DNA of 64,000 nucleotides from a virus (IMGVR_UViG_3300047548_000297:1-64000), one strand, 5' to 3'. Shown: positions 15,418-26,000, counted from the first letter of the stretch. Notes: generated by a model from the letters alone, not told the origin. Numbers and translations: made by a program.

Positions 15418-16533
15418 ATGTCTTTGTATAACAAGTATCGTCCGCGCAGCCTTCGCCGCGTTATTGGACATGATCAGGTAGTAACCACACTACGCGGTAA
15501 AATTTCTGAAGGTAAACTGGGTAGTGCTATTCTGTTTACTGGCCCTACTTCTGTTGGAAAAACTACTCTAGCAAAAGCACTAGCTGCGGATATACTTGGC
15601 ACTAAAACCCTACTAGTTTCAAATCCTAACTTTTCTGAATACAATCTATCCGAGAATCGAACTATTGAAGACATCAGAGCTATTATTAGCGTCTCTAGGC
15701 TTAAGCCTAGAGACGGAGCAGTTAAACGAATTATCCTACTTGAGGAGTTTCAGGGTATTCTTGGTGCGCCCGCAGCAGGAAATGCTTTTCTATCTGCTTT
15801 AGAAAACCCTCCTGATAGCACATTGTTTATTTTATGTTCTATGGAGGGTGATAAGTTTGGGTCAGGTCAACTAGGAAAAGCTTTAGCTAATCGATGCTTA
15901 CGCTTCAACCTGCAGCCTCCAGGTAAAGCTGAACTAGTAAAGCAGGCCAAGCGTATTGTAACAAACGAAGGCGCTAGCTATATTACAGACGAAGTTATTT
16001 CAGAAGTAGCTGATAACTGTTCCTCACAGATGCGTATTCTGGCGAATATCATAGAAGGACTTATCGGATACTATGATGGATTAGCAGAGAAGCCGGAGGA
16101 GCTATCTAAAGACGACGTTCTAAAGGTTCTAGAGAGTTCTAGTAATGATGAAGCTGCAGTAGTTAACTTTATTATTGCTCTACTATCTGGTAAGTTTGCT
16201 GAATCTCAGCTTGCTTTGCTAGACGTTGGTGATGCCACAGGTTTTGCAATGAAGACTTGTAGTGTAGCTAACTTTGTGCTGAATAATCTACTGCTTAAGG
16301 GTCAGCGCCATCCAAAAGTATGGGGCACTACAGCTGGATGGAATGCGTTCAAGCGACTCAAGGAAATTAAATTAGTTGCAGGGTTAAAAGACTCTGACCT
16401 ACTCGACAGATTGGCTGAGCTAAACTCTGCGCTTGTTAGCTTTAAACTACAAGCCGGAGCATTTGCAGTTGACGAACGACTTGCTTTGTCCGCTGTAGCT
16501 TGGAATTTTGTAAAACAATACAGGAATAAGTAA
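15418..16533 (+). CDS. Sliding-clamp loader ATPase
   Basis: A 371-residue AAA+ ATPase of the RFC/DnaX/T4 gp44 type that loads the sliding clamp. It opens with YNKYRPRSLRRVIGHDQV, the typical clamp loader N-terminus, then Walker A GPTSVGKTTL, a Walker B-like IILLEEF (Asp replaced by Glu), a sensor region (LFILCSMEG) and NRCLRF, the variant of the SRC arginine-finger motif. The C-terminal 150 residues would be the collar. It lies between the gp47- and gp46-like genes. No sliding clamp gene was seen here. Confidence 0.85.
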   Translation: MSLYNKYRPRSLRRVIGHDQVVTTLRGKISEGKLGSAILFTGPTSVGKTTLAKALAADILGTKTLLVSNPNFSEYNLSENRTIEDIRAIISVSRLKPRDGAVKRIILLEEFQGILGAPAAGNAFLSALENPPDSTLFILCSMEGDKFGSGQLGKALANRCLRFNLQPPGKAELVKQAKRIVTNEGASYITDEVISEVADNCSSQMRILANIIEGLIGYYDGLAEKPEELSKDDVLKVLESSSNDEAAVVNFIIALLSGKFAESQLALLDVGDATGFAMKTCSVANFVLNNLLLKGQRHPKVWGTTAGWNAFKRLKEIKLVAGLKDSDLLDRLAELNSALVSFKLQAGAFAVDERLALSAVAWNFVKQYRNK

Positions 16534-16535
16534 GA

Positions 16536-18725
16536 ATGAGCCAGGGTCTAGTTTTTCATAGCATAACACTTATTGATTTTCCTTTCTTTAAAAAACAAAC
16601 CTTCGTACTAGACTCTGGACACATCAATCTAGTACTAGGTCAAAACTTTAATGGTGGCGGTTCCAGTAATCCAAATGGTGCTGGTAAATCATTATTCTTT
16701 TCTCAGATCATAGAGTTCATTACAGATGAGCCTATTATTGGAGTAAAAAAAGATAAAATTCGACGCGGTACTAGAATACTAGAGTTTTCAAAAGCAGGCA
16801 AACGTTATAAAGTTACTAGGTCTTTTACTGAGGGTAAAGAGAAGATAACTATTGAACGTGAAGGCAAAGACCTAGGAATTCGTGAGCTTAAAGCTGCTAA
16901 GGATATGATCGATAACGTAATCGGTCTTAGTAAAGAAGAGTTATATACATTTGTCTATCTAGACTCTCAGGTTGGGCATCCACTTATTCATGGAGATACT
17001 GCTGTAAGAAAGAACTTCTTTGTTTCGTTTTTTAAGCAGTTTGGTGTGCTGAACAACTTCCGTAAACTAGTAGCAGCCCAGGTAGACATGTGTAAAGGAG
17101 ATCTCATTCGTATTGAGGAAGCTCAAGGTCGAATGAATTCTTTGAAAGCTAAACTACCTGCTACACCTATTAAAAAACTTAAAGCTGCAGTAGAAGAACT
17201 ACAGGAAGAATCTAGTTCTCTTGCTACTACGGTACCTGAACTAGTACGAGCTAATAGCATACGAGAAAAGTATTTTAGTATTAGAGATAAGCTTCGTTCC
17301 TTGTGCATGGAAATTCAGGTTACTGATATAGATGAAGTTCAAGCTAAGCGCAAAGAATTGAGATCTTTAGGAAGAGAACTCTCTCAGGAGCAGGATGCTC
17401 TTGATAGGTATAATTCCTGGCTAGAATCGAATGCTCAAATCGCGGCAAGACTAGAAGAACTTAGTAGTAAGGTTGGGGATATAGATGCTGAGTTACTGCG
17501 AACCAAACTATCTGAACTAGAGGCTAAGTATTCCACTGAGAAGTCTAAGGCACGTAGCCTGAGTTCAAGGTTAAGTGAAGCCGAAGATAAGATGGAAATA
17601 CTGCAGTCTAGTAGGAAAAAGACAAAACACCGTATTGAGCATCTGAGTTCTGACGAAGGTAAATGTCCAACATGCGGAGCTGACTACGTTAATAAGTCTG
17701 CGGCCACTGAACTAGCCTTGGCTAACTCCAGGCTAAAACAAATAGCAAAAGATATAGAGTCAACTCAGCAGGAACTAAATGAACTTAGCTCTGAACTTGA
17801 AACACAGACAGTAGTAGTTAGTAAAACAGAGGCTAAGCTTGGAAAACTAACTGCCAAACTTAACTTGGTTGACGAATACAACCAGTTAAAATCCTCTAGA
17901 TCAAATTCGCCTCCTAAGCCTAATCGTACACAGGAGCAAATTACCTACGGCCTTTCAAAAGTAGATACTGTACTAGACCAGCTATCTAGTATGATACCAA
18001 TGTTTGAGCTGAAGAATGAATGGTTTGCCGTTAGTTCGTATACTAGAGCACAACTAAAAACTCTAGACCTAGCTGAAATAAACTCCAAGATGACGGAAGT
18101 TAGCTCTAAACTAGCTTCAGCTAGAGTAAACTACGAGATGGCTAGTAGTTTACGGTCAGAGATCGCTGCGATCAGTGATAGGCTAAGTGAGTTAAATTCC
18201 AAGGTAGAAGACTTAGACGCTCTGAAAACACTTGAGGGAGCATTCTCAAAGAAAGGCATAGAGATGATTCTCATAAAGTCTTTATGTTCATCTCTAGAAC
18301 AGCAGGTAAATAAGTACTCGAAGCTTATTTTTCCAGAAGACTATACATTTACATTTGAGCTTGATACAAACTTCTCTATTCTGGTAACACGTATTCATAA
18401 TAGTAAAGCAGAAACTTCTGATGTTAGAAAACTATCTGGTGCTGAGAGAAAACTATTTTCCTTGGTACTACTGATATCACTACTTACATTCATTCCTAAG
18501 TCTAAACGGACTAATCTGCTAGTATTGGATGAGCCTACTGCTGCTATGGGTGAGGATAATAAGGCAAGTCTAATTAGGTTCCTACCAGTATTACAGTCAA
18601 TTATTCCAAATATTATTGTTATCACTCCGCTGGATAAACAAGATTATGCAGTTATTAATCCTAAAGTGTGGACTGTGCAGAAACGGGGGCTCCAGTCTAG
18701 AATAGTGGAAGGTGGGCCTCGATGA
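16536..18725 (+). CDS. SbcC/gp46-like SMC-type ATPase
   Basis: A 729-residue ATPase partner of the gp47-like nuclease. Walker A (NPNGAGKS) is at about residues 46-53, coiled coils fill about 180-600, the zinc hook CPTCG is at residues 377-381 in the middle of the coil, and the C-terminal signature LSGAERKLFSL and Walker B LLVLDEPTAAMG complete the SMC head. Length and layout match T4 gp46. The last four bases overlap the next gene (ATGA). Confidence 0.9.
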   Translation: MSQGLVFHSITLIDFPFFKKQTFVLDSGHINLVLGQNFNGGGSSNPNGAGKSLFFSQIIEFITDEPIIGVKKDKIRRGTRILEFSKAGKRYKVTRSFTEGKEKITIEREGKDLGIRELKAAKDMIDNVIGLSKEELYTFVYLDSQVGHPLIHGDTAVRKNFFVSFFKQFGVLNNFRKLVAAQVDMCKGDLIRIEEAQGRMNSLKAKLPATPIKKLKAAVEELQEESSSLATTVPELVRANSIREKYFSIRDKLRSLCMEIQVTDIDEVQAKRKELRSLGRELSQEQDALDRYNSWLESNAQIAARLEELSSKVGDIDAELLRTKLSELEAKYSTEKSKARSLSSRLSEAEDKMEILQSSRKKTKHRIEHLSSDEGKCPTCGADYVNKSAATELALANSRLKQIAKDIESTQQELNELSSELETQTVVVSKTEAKLGKLTAKLNLVDEYNQLKSSRSNSPPKPNRTQEQITYGLSKVDTVLDQLSSMIPMFELKNEWFAVSSYTRAQLKTLDLAEINSKMTEVSSKLASARVNYEMASSLRSEIAAISDRLSELNSKVEDLDALKTLEGAFSKKGIEMILIKSLCSSLEQQVNKYSKLIFPEDYTFTFELDTNFSILVTRIHNSKAETSDVRKLSGAERKLFSLVLLISLLTFIPKSKRTNLLVLDEPTAAMGEDNKASLIRFLPVLQSIIPNIIVITPLDKQDYAVINPKVWTVQKRGLQSRIVEGGPR

Positions 18726-19414
18726 TAGTAATGATACGCGCAGCAAAAGAACTAACTCCATTGGACGTAGTTCATACGTGCTCTAGATTTAGTATTACAT
18801 GTACAGTATTCAACAGTACTCTTGCTATTTCCGATAGAAAAAAGAGATATGTACAGAGTCCTAGTGCTACTAAAATACGGGTAGTATACTTTGATTCTAT
18901 AAAACTATTGCTAAGAAGGTGGGAAGCTCTATCTAGATCAAAACTACGAATGCTAATACTCGTAAATAGCTGCGACGAGTACGAAATAAAACAAATACAA
19001 AAGCAGGATATAGTTTCTATACTGAAGGTTTGTAAGAGGCTTGAGAGTACACATACAACTGTTGCTAAGCCAAGGCATATGTATGACATGGTAACAAATG
19101 CCATGAAGTGTAACATGCAGCAGTCGATAGTTCATAAACTAAGCATGAGTTTGTATTCAGTAAAGGACAAGCCTCTTAGGGATGAGATGCGTAAGAGCAT
19201 CATGCGGTATTTAGCTGGGTGTGGTGCTAAGCCTAATATGCTAGCCTACCCTAGAATTAATAAACTTATGTCAGATCCTATGATACCTGCATTAAGACAA
19301 GCCGTAATACTATCAAGATCTCTTGGTGAAGGTGGTCCAGATCTAGCAGCAGCTAAAACAAATATTGATAGATTCGATATAGCTTACGTAGAATCCTATA
19401 TTACTAAAAAATAG
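18722..19414 (+). CDS. Hypothetical protein following gp46-like gene
   Basis: A 230-residue basic protein translated through a four-base overlap with the gp46-like gene, so made in step with it. I do not recognise the family. The first half has alternating beta/alpha features (RVVYFDSIKLLLRRWEAL, then LRMLILVNSCDEYEI) and the second half is helical. Its position next to the clamp loader and gp46/47 genes makes a small clamp loader subunit a possibility, but there is no motif to support this. Confidence 0.55.
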   Translation: MIVMIRAAKELTPLDVVHTCSRFSITCTVFNSTLAISDRKKRYVQSPSATKIRVVYFDSIKLLLRRWEALSRSKLRMLILVNSCDEYEIKQIQKQDIVSILKVCKRLESTHTTVAKPRHMYDMVTNAMKCNMQQSIVHKLSMSLYSVKDKPLRDEMRKSIMRYLAGCGAKPNMLAYPRINKLMSDPMIPALRQAVILSRSLGEGGPDLAAAKTNIDRFDIAYVESYITKK

Positions 19415-19444
19415 CTCAATTTTAGTATTGTACAGGAGGGCAAT

Positions 19445-19936
19445 ATGGCGTTTGATAACATGAGTTTTGTCTTAAACTACCCTTTGAACTCTACTAATAC
19501 TGTTACGAATAATTCAGCATACCTAGCACCTTCTGGAACAGGTCTGCTGAAAATTTCTTTCTATGATGGCACTGAAGTTGGAGCAGAAGATGGCTCTTAT
19601 ATACTAACTAAGTCCGGAGTAAAGCTCGTATCTGAGCTAACAGTCTCTGACTATGTTAGTTTCTGGTATCCAGCTCAGATAACAGGACAGTTTAAAGAAA
19701 CTGTTCAGTATCAGTCTATTAGAGAGTTTTTAGTCCACGACATTGGATTAGCTAAACAAGTTAGCTCAGTATCTAGTCTAGGTCAAGGTTACGGTTTATC
19801 CAGTCCTGTCTACAGGACACCTGAAAATGGTGGTACATCTGGAGAGGACTATCCGTGTGTATGTGTATTATTTAATGATAGTTGTGGCACCAGAATGACT
19901 ACAACTACTTTTAGTATTGAACAACTGGAGAATTAA
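19445..19936 (+). CDS. Hypothetical protein
   Basis: A 163-residue protein with one of the strongest ribosome sites in the window (CAGGAGGGCAAT before ATG), so it is probably made in quantity. It is beta-rich, acidic, and low in lysine, with no family that I recognise. The following gene starts immediately after its stop, and both have the Thr/Ser/Asn-rich composition of virion or decoration proteins, unlike the enzymes upstream. Confidence 0.6.
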   Translation: MAFDNMSFVLNYPLNSTNTVTNNSAYLAPSGTGLLKISFYDGTEVGAEDGSYILTKSGVKLVSELTVSDYVSFWYPAQITGQFKETVQYQSIREFLVHDIGLAKQVSSVSSLGQGYGLSSPVYRTPENGGTSGEDYPCVCVLFNDSCGTRMTTTTFSIEQLEN

Positions 19937-20680
19937 ATGGGAAAACAGAATTTTCTGCCGGTGGTATGCAACGAAACAGTACTTGGTGTAGTTCCAATTA
20001 CTGAAACTACGTTCACACCAGGATCAACTACCGCAACAGTTAATGGAAACACGGTTAGTATAGAATGGCGCAGTAAGAATACTGAAGGTAATAACCCCGT
20101 ATCATTTGCTATCCTACCCGTAAATGCTAGTTCAAAGCGATCTGGATATTATAAACAGATGTACCCAACGCTAATTGGTGTTGATCAGCTAGTACTAAAA
20201 CCTAAGTGGTTCGCTGTTTCTGGTCTTATTACTAATAATCTGCTACCTGAACAGAATGGACTCATGCATTTTCTATCAACAGGAGTAGATAGCGGTAGTA
20301 TTGTATCAGTAGTACCTTCTGCACCAACTGCTACTGGAGCAAGCTTTATCTGGAACATTACTACCAACTTTATTGGCACATCAGCCTGCACCTTTACTGA
20401 TATAAACTGGCTAGAACTACTATCAGCTAGCCATCCTAATATTGAACCTGTATCGATAAGCTTGAGTGATCCTACTCCCAGTTCTTTACTGACTAACATT
20501 CGTGCCTACGTAGTACAAACTCCTAATGTATTTGGTGCAGGTGGTGTAGTGTATAACACCATACGTTTTGTTAAGATCCGTGCAGATGATCCAACACCAG
20601 GAACGTATACGTATAATGCTACCATAACTGCAAAAAATGGACTGTCTACTGTGGTAGTTCTTACTCTAATCGTACAATAA
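19937..20680 (+). CDS. Hypothetical protein, Ig-like composition
   Basis: A 247-residue protein starting directly after the preceding stop. It is rich in Thr, Ser, Val and Pro and looks all-beta. The last 80 residues (PVSISLSDPTPSSLL, then DDPTPGTYTYNATITAKNG) resemble an immunoglobulin-like or cadherin-like domain as found on phage surfaces. No enzyme motif. A virion decoration or secreted role is possible but unproven; it lies far from the structural cluster, on the opposite strand. Confidence 0.55.
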   Translation: MGKQNFLPVVCNETVLGVVPITETTFTPGSTTATVNGNTVSIEWRSKNTEGNNPVSFAILPVNASSKRSGYYKQMYPTLIGVDQLVLKPKWFAVSGLITNNLLPEQNGLMHFLSTGVDSGSIVSVVPSAPTATGASFIWNITTNFIGTSACTFTDINWLELLSASHPNIEPVSISLSDPTPSSLLTNIRAYVVQTPNVFGAGGVVYNTIRFVKIRADDPTPGTYTYNATITAKNGLSTVVVLTLIVQ

Positions 20681-20751
20681 AAACCCATCTTGGACCTTAG
20701 TTGCTTAAACGCATTGTATAGTTGCCTTTCACTATATAGTCCGAGTATTTG

Positions 20752-20798
20752 TGCCGCCTATTGATCAAGTTGGGGCTTGGTTTATGGCGGCATTTTTT
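20752..20798 (+). terminator. Rho-independent terminator
   Basis: TGCCGCC, a 27-base loop that contains the palindrome TTGATCAA, then GGCGGCA and six T. It closes the two beta-rich genes. The upstream 70 bases (20681-20750) contain a smaller hairpin (TATAGT/ACTATA) and nothing else recognisable. Confidence 0.7.
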
Positions 20799-20823
20799 CG
20801 TCCTCATTCTGTTAATGAACTCT

Positions 20824-21180
20824 ATGAATCCATACATACTAATTGAGCCTGAGCTTATACATCTGTTTGAAGACGATGAAGAACGAGATAACTTATGTAA
20901 GCAACTTATTGATATACTTCAAACTACAGTCCACGTAGAATGTGCTGCGCTGACTTCAAGTATATCACCTGATGCTTTTGGTCTACGTGTTATTACACCA
21001 GGAAAACTGGATAAAGCTTGTGAAGACATGTGCCCTAAGCTTAATACTATAGCAGCAGCATTTTTAGAAAAGTCTAAGTATTATAAGTCTATAGCTGTAG
21101 AAGTTCATATAACTAGAAACAGACTAGATGTTTATTTATCGGCCAAGTATTATACTGGCATATCCTCAATGGTACACTAA
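20824..21180 (+). CDS. Hypothetical small protein
   Basis: A protein of about 118 residues from ATG 20824 (or ATG 20815, three residues longer); the longer frame from GTG 20749 would run through the terminator and is rejected. The sequence (EPELIHLFEDDEERDNLCKQ) is acidic and helical at the start, with a beta-rich end. Family not recognised. It sits two bases before the Cas4/RecB-like nuclease gene and is probably co-transcribed with it. Confidence 0.5.
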   Translation: MNPYILIEPELIHLFEDDEERDNLCKQLIDILQTTVHVECAALTSSISPDAFGLRVITPGKLDKACEDMCPKLNTIAAAFLEKSKYYKSIAVEVHITRNRLDVYLSAKYYTGISSMVH

Positions 21181-21182
21181 GT

Positions 21183-22142
21183 ATGTCAGACATATTAACT
21201 AAGTTTATAGAAACAAAAACTTCTGCACTAATGAAGTCCGCCATGGATGAGGGTACAGTTCTTAACAAGAATGACCCTACTAGATTAACCAATGTTAGAT
21301 TCAGTAGCTTCCCATTCTGCGGAGTAAGGTGGTTTCTAGATCTACCTTCACTAGTAACAAAAGCATCAAATAAAGACTTTGCATTTGGATACTTTACTAG
21401 AGTAGGAACTACAGTACATGAGGTAATCCAGGAGGCATTCTCATCTCTGTCGGAGGACGGACAAAGCTTTACGTTGTTATGGGACTGGAAGTGCAAGAAC
21501 TGTAAACATAGAGAGGGTATTCTTTTAGCCGAGGCTCCTACTGAAAGCTGTTCTAGCTGTGGCGCATACACTGGCTTCTCGCGAGAAGAACATCAGATTA
21601 GGTTTCGTGGAGCGGTTGGACATGTAGACACTATCATTTCAGTTAAACTTCCTGCTAACATTGCCAGTGTATTTGGAAGTCCGATAGGTCTTATAGTTGC
21701 TGATTATAAAACTACTAGTGTCTACAATGTAACAAAGAAAGACACTCTTCCGTATAAGAGCAATGTAGCCCAAATATCCAAGTACACGGGTGTTTTACAG
21801 AAGAATCTTCCTGTTATCGGGTGGGCTCTTATATACATGCCTAGAGATTTACCCTTCAGATACAAGGTAATAGGCAAGTTTATGGACAAGGCTGAAGGTC
21901 TACGTCATAGAAAAGACATTGTAAAGTATGTGGCTACGCACAAAGCTTGGAGCACAGCAAGTAGCCTTGAAGAAATACGTCAGCTGTTCAATGCTAGACC
22001 CTGCCAGCGACCTGATTCTATTCCAGAAGAATTCTCAGACTGTGATCATTGTAAATCATGTACTGGAACTAAAGGATTTTCTAAGGTTGAGAGTACGTTT
22101 AATCGTATCAAGAAACATATACCTATAGTATCTAAGGAATAA
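21183..22142 (+). CDS. PD-(D/E)XK nuclease, Cas4/RecB-like
   Basis: A 319-residue nuclease. The core motifs are GTTVHE (His), RGAVGHVDTI (Asp), VADYKTTS (the D-x-K catalytic pair) and QISKYTG (Gln/Tyr). A Cys in SFPFCGVRW and three more near the C-terminus (SDCDHCKSC) have the arrangement of the iron-sulphur cluster of Cas4 and AddB. An extra zinc-ribbon-like insert (CKNCKHRE ... CSSCG) lies between the His and Asp motifs. It probably processes DNA ends in replication or recombination; no CRISPR genes are near. Confidence 0.75.
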   Translation: MSDILTKFIETKTSALMKSAMDEGTVLNKNDPTRLTNVRFSSFPFCGVRWFLDLPSLVTKASNKDFAFGYFTRVGTTVHEVIQEAFSSLSEDGQSFTLLWDWKCKNCKHREGILLAEAPTESCSSCGAYTGFSREEHQIRFRGAVGHVDTIISVKLPANIASVFGSPIGLIVADYKTTSVYNVTKKDTLPYKSNVAQISKYTGVLQKNLPVIGWALIYMPRDLPFRYKVIGKFMDKAEGLRHRKDIVKYVATHKAWSTASSLEEIRQLFNARPCQRPDSIPEEFSDCDHCKSCTGTKGFSKVESTFNRIKKHIPIVSKE

Positions 22143-22145
22143 TAT

Positions 22146-23042
22146 ATGAGTAGTGTTGCTATTTTCCCAGATGGCAATTGGTTACTACATAGAGCCTACC
22201 ATGCCGTAGGTAAAACTTCTAACATTCCACATGTAAAAGTTCCTTTACTTATAACAGACTGGATATTTAGTTATTTGATTAAATGGAATTCTAGCAATTG
22301 TGCTGTATGTTTTGATGGAGATAACGTATTTAGGTATGTGGTGTACTCTGAGTATAAAGCAAAACGAAACTCTAATAGATCAGAGTACGAAGCATCTGGG
22401 GATCCAGTATATGATTTACTACCTAGTGTGATAAACTGCCTAAACTTATGCGGAGTATACGTACAACAAGATAGCGAGTATGAAGCTGATGACCTAATAT
22501 CCTCGGGATCTAAGAAATGGGTGGCATTGAACCCTAGTAATAAAGCAATTATTATAGCTAAAGACAAGGATAGCCTACAGAATATAACAGATAAGATATT
22601 GTGTTTTACTCCAGGGGTTAAAGATTCTCTGTCAGACATAACCTGGACTGAAGCCAAGGTAAAAGAAGTTAAGGGAATGTATCCTAAAGAGTATTTAAGA
22701 TATCAGATACTTACAGGCGACAAAATAGATAACATACCTAGTCTTATGTCGCCACGTAGAGCCCGACAGGTTGTAACTAGTTTTAAAACGCTCAAAGACT
22801 ATTTTGATACTGATGAAGGTGCATCTTTCTATAAAGCGAATAAGGGTGCTCTAATACTTAATAAGCTACTAGTTACTATGGTAGCTGATAGTTGGAAAAC
22901 TAATTTTTCAAAAATAAAAGTTACTGATTCTAAAATTAATAATGATCAACTAATAGAAACTTTTGGTAGAATACCATCAGGTCTAAGTTCATATAGAGCT
23001 ATTGGTAACAGAAAGACATCTATATTTGGAAATCAAAGGTAA
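22146..23042 (+). CDS. 5'-3' exonuclease (FEN/T4 RNase H type)
   Basis: A 298-residue nuclease of the FEN family, expected to remove RNA primers and flaps. Acidic metal ligands appear in order: PDGNWLLHRAYHA, VCFDGD, EYEADDLI, IAKDKDSLQN and TGDKIDNIPS, the last before a helix-hairpin-helix-type DNA-binding segment. It provides the 5' nuclease that the split family A polymerase lacks. It starts four bases after the previous stop, and its own stop lies in the bidirectional terminator that ends the + strand block. Confidence 0.85.
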   Translation: MSSVAIFPDGNWLLHRAYHAVGKTSNIPHVKVPLLITDWIFSYLIKWNSSNCAVCFDGDNVFRYVVYSEYKAKRNSNRSEYEASGDPVYDLLPSVINCLNLCGVYVQQDSEYEADDLISSGSKKWVALNPSNKAIIIAKDKDSLQNITDKILCFTPGVKDSLSDITWTEAKVKEVKGMYPKEYLRYQILTGDKIDNIPSLMSPRRARQVVTSFKTLKDYFDTDEGASFYKANKGALILNKLLVTMVADSWKTNFSKIKVTDSKINNDQLIETFGRIPSGLSSYRAIGNRKTSIFGNQR

Positions 23043-23082
23043 AAGGCCCGGTTGAACTTACTAAGTTCAACCGGGCCTTTTT
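23041..23082. terminator. Bidirectional terminator between converging blocks
   Basis: AAAAGGCCCGGTTGAACTT then AAGTTCAACCGGGCC and TTTTT: a 15-16 pair stem with A and T runs on both sides, working in both directions between the + strand exonuclease and the - strand fibre. The stem sequence recurs at 60828-60865. Confidence 0.92.
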
Positions 23083-23084
23083 GT

Positions 23085-26000
23085 TTACTTGTTCAAAAGT
23101 GCGTCTAGTTCTGTTCTCATTCTGGAGTTTTGTTCTGCAAGTTCTTGCAATGCTTTTATTATTACTGGGTATAAACCGTCCTTCGTAACCATTAGATGTT
23201 CTGGATTTGACTCATTGACTACTTTTAGATAATCGTTTGCTTCCCCTAGAGCTTCTTGTAGGTCTTGGGCTATAAAACCAGAGTCTTCTACTCCATTACG
23301 AGTTCCATCTCTAGCGTGCCATTCAAAACGAACTGGCTTTAGTTTATTAATTAGATTTAGTCCATCAGTTAATGGTCTAATATTAGTTTTGTCTCTGGCA
23401 TCAGAAACATTACTCCACCCTGCAGCATACATTCTGTATGTAGTATGCAGTCCATTACCTATAGTAACTTCGTTAGAAGCAGTTTGAGACGAAGCTAGCC
23501 CATCTATAACAATAACCCTAGATAAATTTACTCCTGAGTATGAATTATACAGTCCATTACCCAGTATCACAGACTGTGATATGTTATTTACTACAGAAGA
23601 GTTGAACATCTCCGATCCAAGTATAGTGGACTGTGATACTGTGCCTACACTATTAGCAGCTAGACATCTATATCCAACTAGTACGGATGAATTATAAAAT
23701 CCAGATACTGATCCAGCATTACTTCCTATTTCCACAGAGTATGTGTGTGTTCCAGCACGAGCCGCGTTAGCGCCTAGTGCAGTGGTATGAGTACCAGTAG
23801 CAGATTCTAGTGTCCTGCTACCAACAGCTACGTTGTTATCACCTGTTCCAGATCGTGCAAAAGAAGACCTGCGCCCAATGTACACAGAATCGGTCTGTAT
23901 GCCTGAAACTGTTCCTGATGTTTGCCTACCTGCTTCGTCTCCTATGTACACATCACCTATTACACTTGCAGTCTGCTCACAAACCTGACTACCAATACAA
24001 ACAGCATTAGCAACAATAGTAGTATTCCTATTAGCAGAAGATCCTATGGATACTAGATCAGAAACTGATGTTAAACTGTATCCAGACTCGACGCCTACGG
24101 CTACAGCTCTAGTTACAGAACTTGCGCTATACAGCGATTTTTGTCCTACAGCAATAATATTAGAAGCAGAAACTGCATTCCTTAAAGCATCCGTCCCTAC
24201 ACCTATGTTACTAGATCCAGATACAGAACTGCTTAAAACAGCTCCCCCTACAGCTATGTTATCCGATCCTGTAATATTTGATAGTAACGAAGATCCGCCT
24301 ACGCCCACGTTACGTAATCCAGAAGTTGTAGCTAGTAGCGTTCTATCACCAATTGCACAGTTTCCACTACCAGTTGTGTTATTAGCCAGGGCATTGTATC
24401 CAACAGCTATGTTTACGCTACCTGAGGTGTTGCTATATAAAGCACGACTACCAACAGCAGTATTCTCTATACCAGTGCCTACTGCTGCTGGATTAGCTGT
24501 CGCGAAAGAATAACTACCTATAGCAGTATTGCTGCTACCGGATGTATTAAATGCACCAGAGGATCTTCCTATGAATGTATTATATAGACCAGTAGTGTTA
24601 TAAAATCCTGAATTAAATCCTGCGCAAGTATTATCTGATCCAATAGTATTTGATTTTAAAGTGTCTAAACCAATAGCAACATTATAGCTACCAGTAGTAT
24701 TAGACAGCAAGGTATTGTTTCCCAGGGCAGTATTACTACTGCCTGTAGTATTTACGAATAAAGCACCATGACCTATGGCAAGATTATACGCGCCACTAGT
24801 TGTACTACGTAGAGCACTATCACCTATACCAATACAGTATTCGGCCGAGGTAGCTAATTCCATAGCCGCTATACCTATGGCTATATTATTAGCGCCGGTA
24901 CCTCCCTTAGCCCTTAGCCCAATTGATATCTGGTTTAAACCTGCACTATATGCTCTATGTCCTATGGTAGTGCTATAACTAGCGCTAGAATCTGCCCCTG
25001 ATCCAATTACTACACGACCATCGGCCACTGCGTTTGACCTCATAGCACTATCGCCAATGGCAACATTGGCATTTCCACCAGTAGCTTGGTCTAATGAATT
25101 TGATCCAACAACCACATTATTAAGTCCAGTAGCTAGTAGTCTACCAGACTCTACACCTATGCATATATTGTTGTACCCAGTTGTAACAGAACCTAACGAA
25201 TTAATACCTACAGCTACATTATTTGTTCCAGAGATAGAGTTTGGATTGGATCCTAATAAAATATTAGTAGCAGTTCCATTACTACCGATAGAAACACCAC
25301 TTATATTAGACAGTTTAGAATTTACTTCTAACCTTCCAGAGGCTGTATACGTAGGAAATACAGTTACAATGTCTTGGGTTAACGTAACCTGTTTTATGCT
25401 GTTAAATCCTAAGCTAAAAGAAGTTGTTCCCTTAGAACCAACATATAATGTACTGTCCTCAAGGATACGTAACCCACCTATGGCTGTATTATTCCGGCAC
25501 AGTTCATATACACCAGTTTCATTGTTACTAGTATTTAAAGTGACCGAATACGTACTAGGCCATCTATTTCTTAGGGTTGCATTTAGTCCTATGGACTTCA
25601 TATCGAAATTTATGCCAGCTGTGTTACTAGTCTGAAATCCAGTTCCAGTCATGTTCAGTGGATTTGGATAAGCTTGTCCTACAGCTATGCTATCAGATAC
25701 AGTAACTCCGCCTACAAAATTAATTCCAGGATCTACGTATCCAACTCTATGCCAGTCACCTGATCTAAACACATAAGGTATGTATCTAGAAGAAACGGAC
25801 GTATCATAATACAAGTTTGGTATACTTGGTGTAGTACCAAGAACAGGGGCACCTGTGCCATACTGAGCGTCTGTTGGATATACTCGTGTCCACGCAGAGG
25901 TACTTGGATCGTTTATATATAGGTCGTATCTTCCAGCAACAGACTTGTCTGCATAGAATGGGGGTGTGCTAGGAGTAGTTCCAAGTGGGGCTCCAATACC

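Noticed and set aside
19445-19936. Hint/intein-like pattern (EDGSYILTKSGVKLVSEL)
   Set aside because: There is no Cys or Ser at a block A start, no TxxH block and no C-terminal HN or GN; resemblance is limited to a short strand-turn.
20749-20823. GTG-initiated longer version of the gene at 20824
   Set aside because: It would start before and read through the terminator hairpin, giving a hydrophobic leader unlike the rest; ATG 20824 is simpler.
21183-22142. Cas4-like nuclease as part of a CRISPR or defence system
   Set aside because: No Cas1, Cas2 or array nearby; neighbours are replication genes, so a general end-processing role is more likely.
23700-25250. Regular 51-base periodicity as a possible CRISPR array
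   Set aside because: Units are degenerate, in one reading frame and code for adhesin repeats; there are no constant repeats with unique spacers.
24046-25635. Several Pro/Thr/Leu-rich + strand open frames
   Set aside because: They are antisense shadows of the repeats in fibre 1 and keep the repeat period; no ribosome sites.
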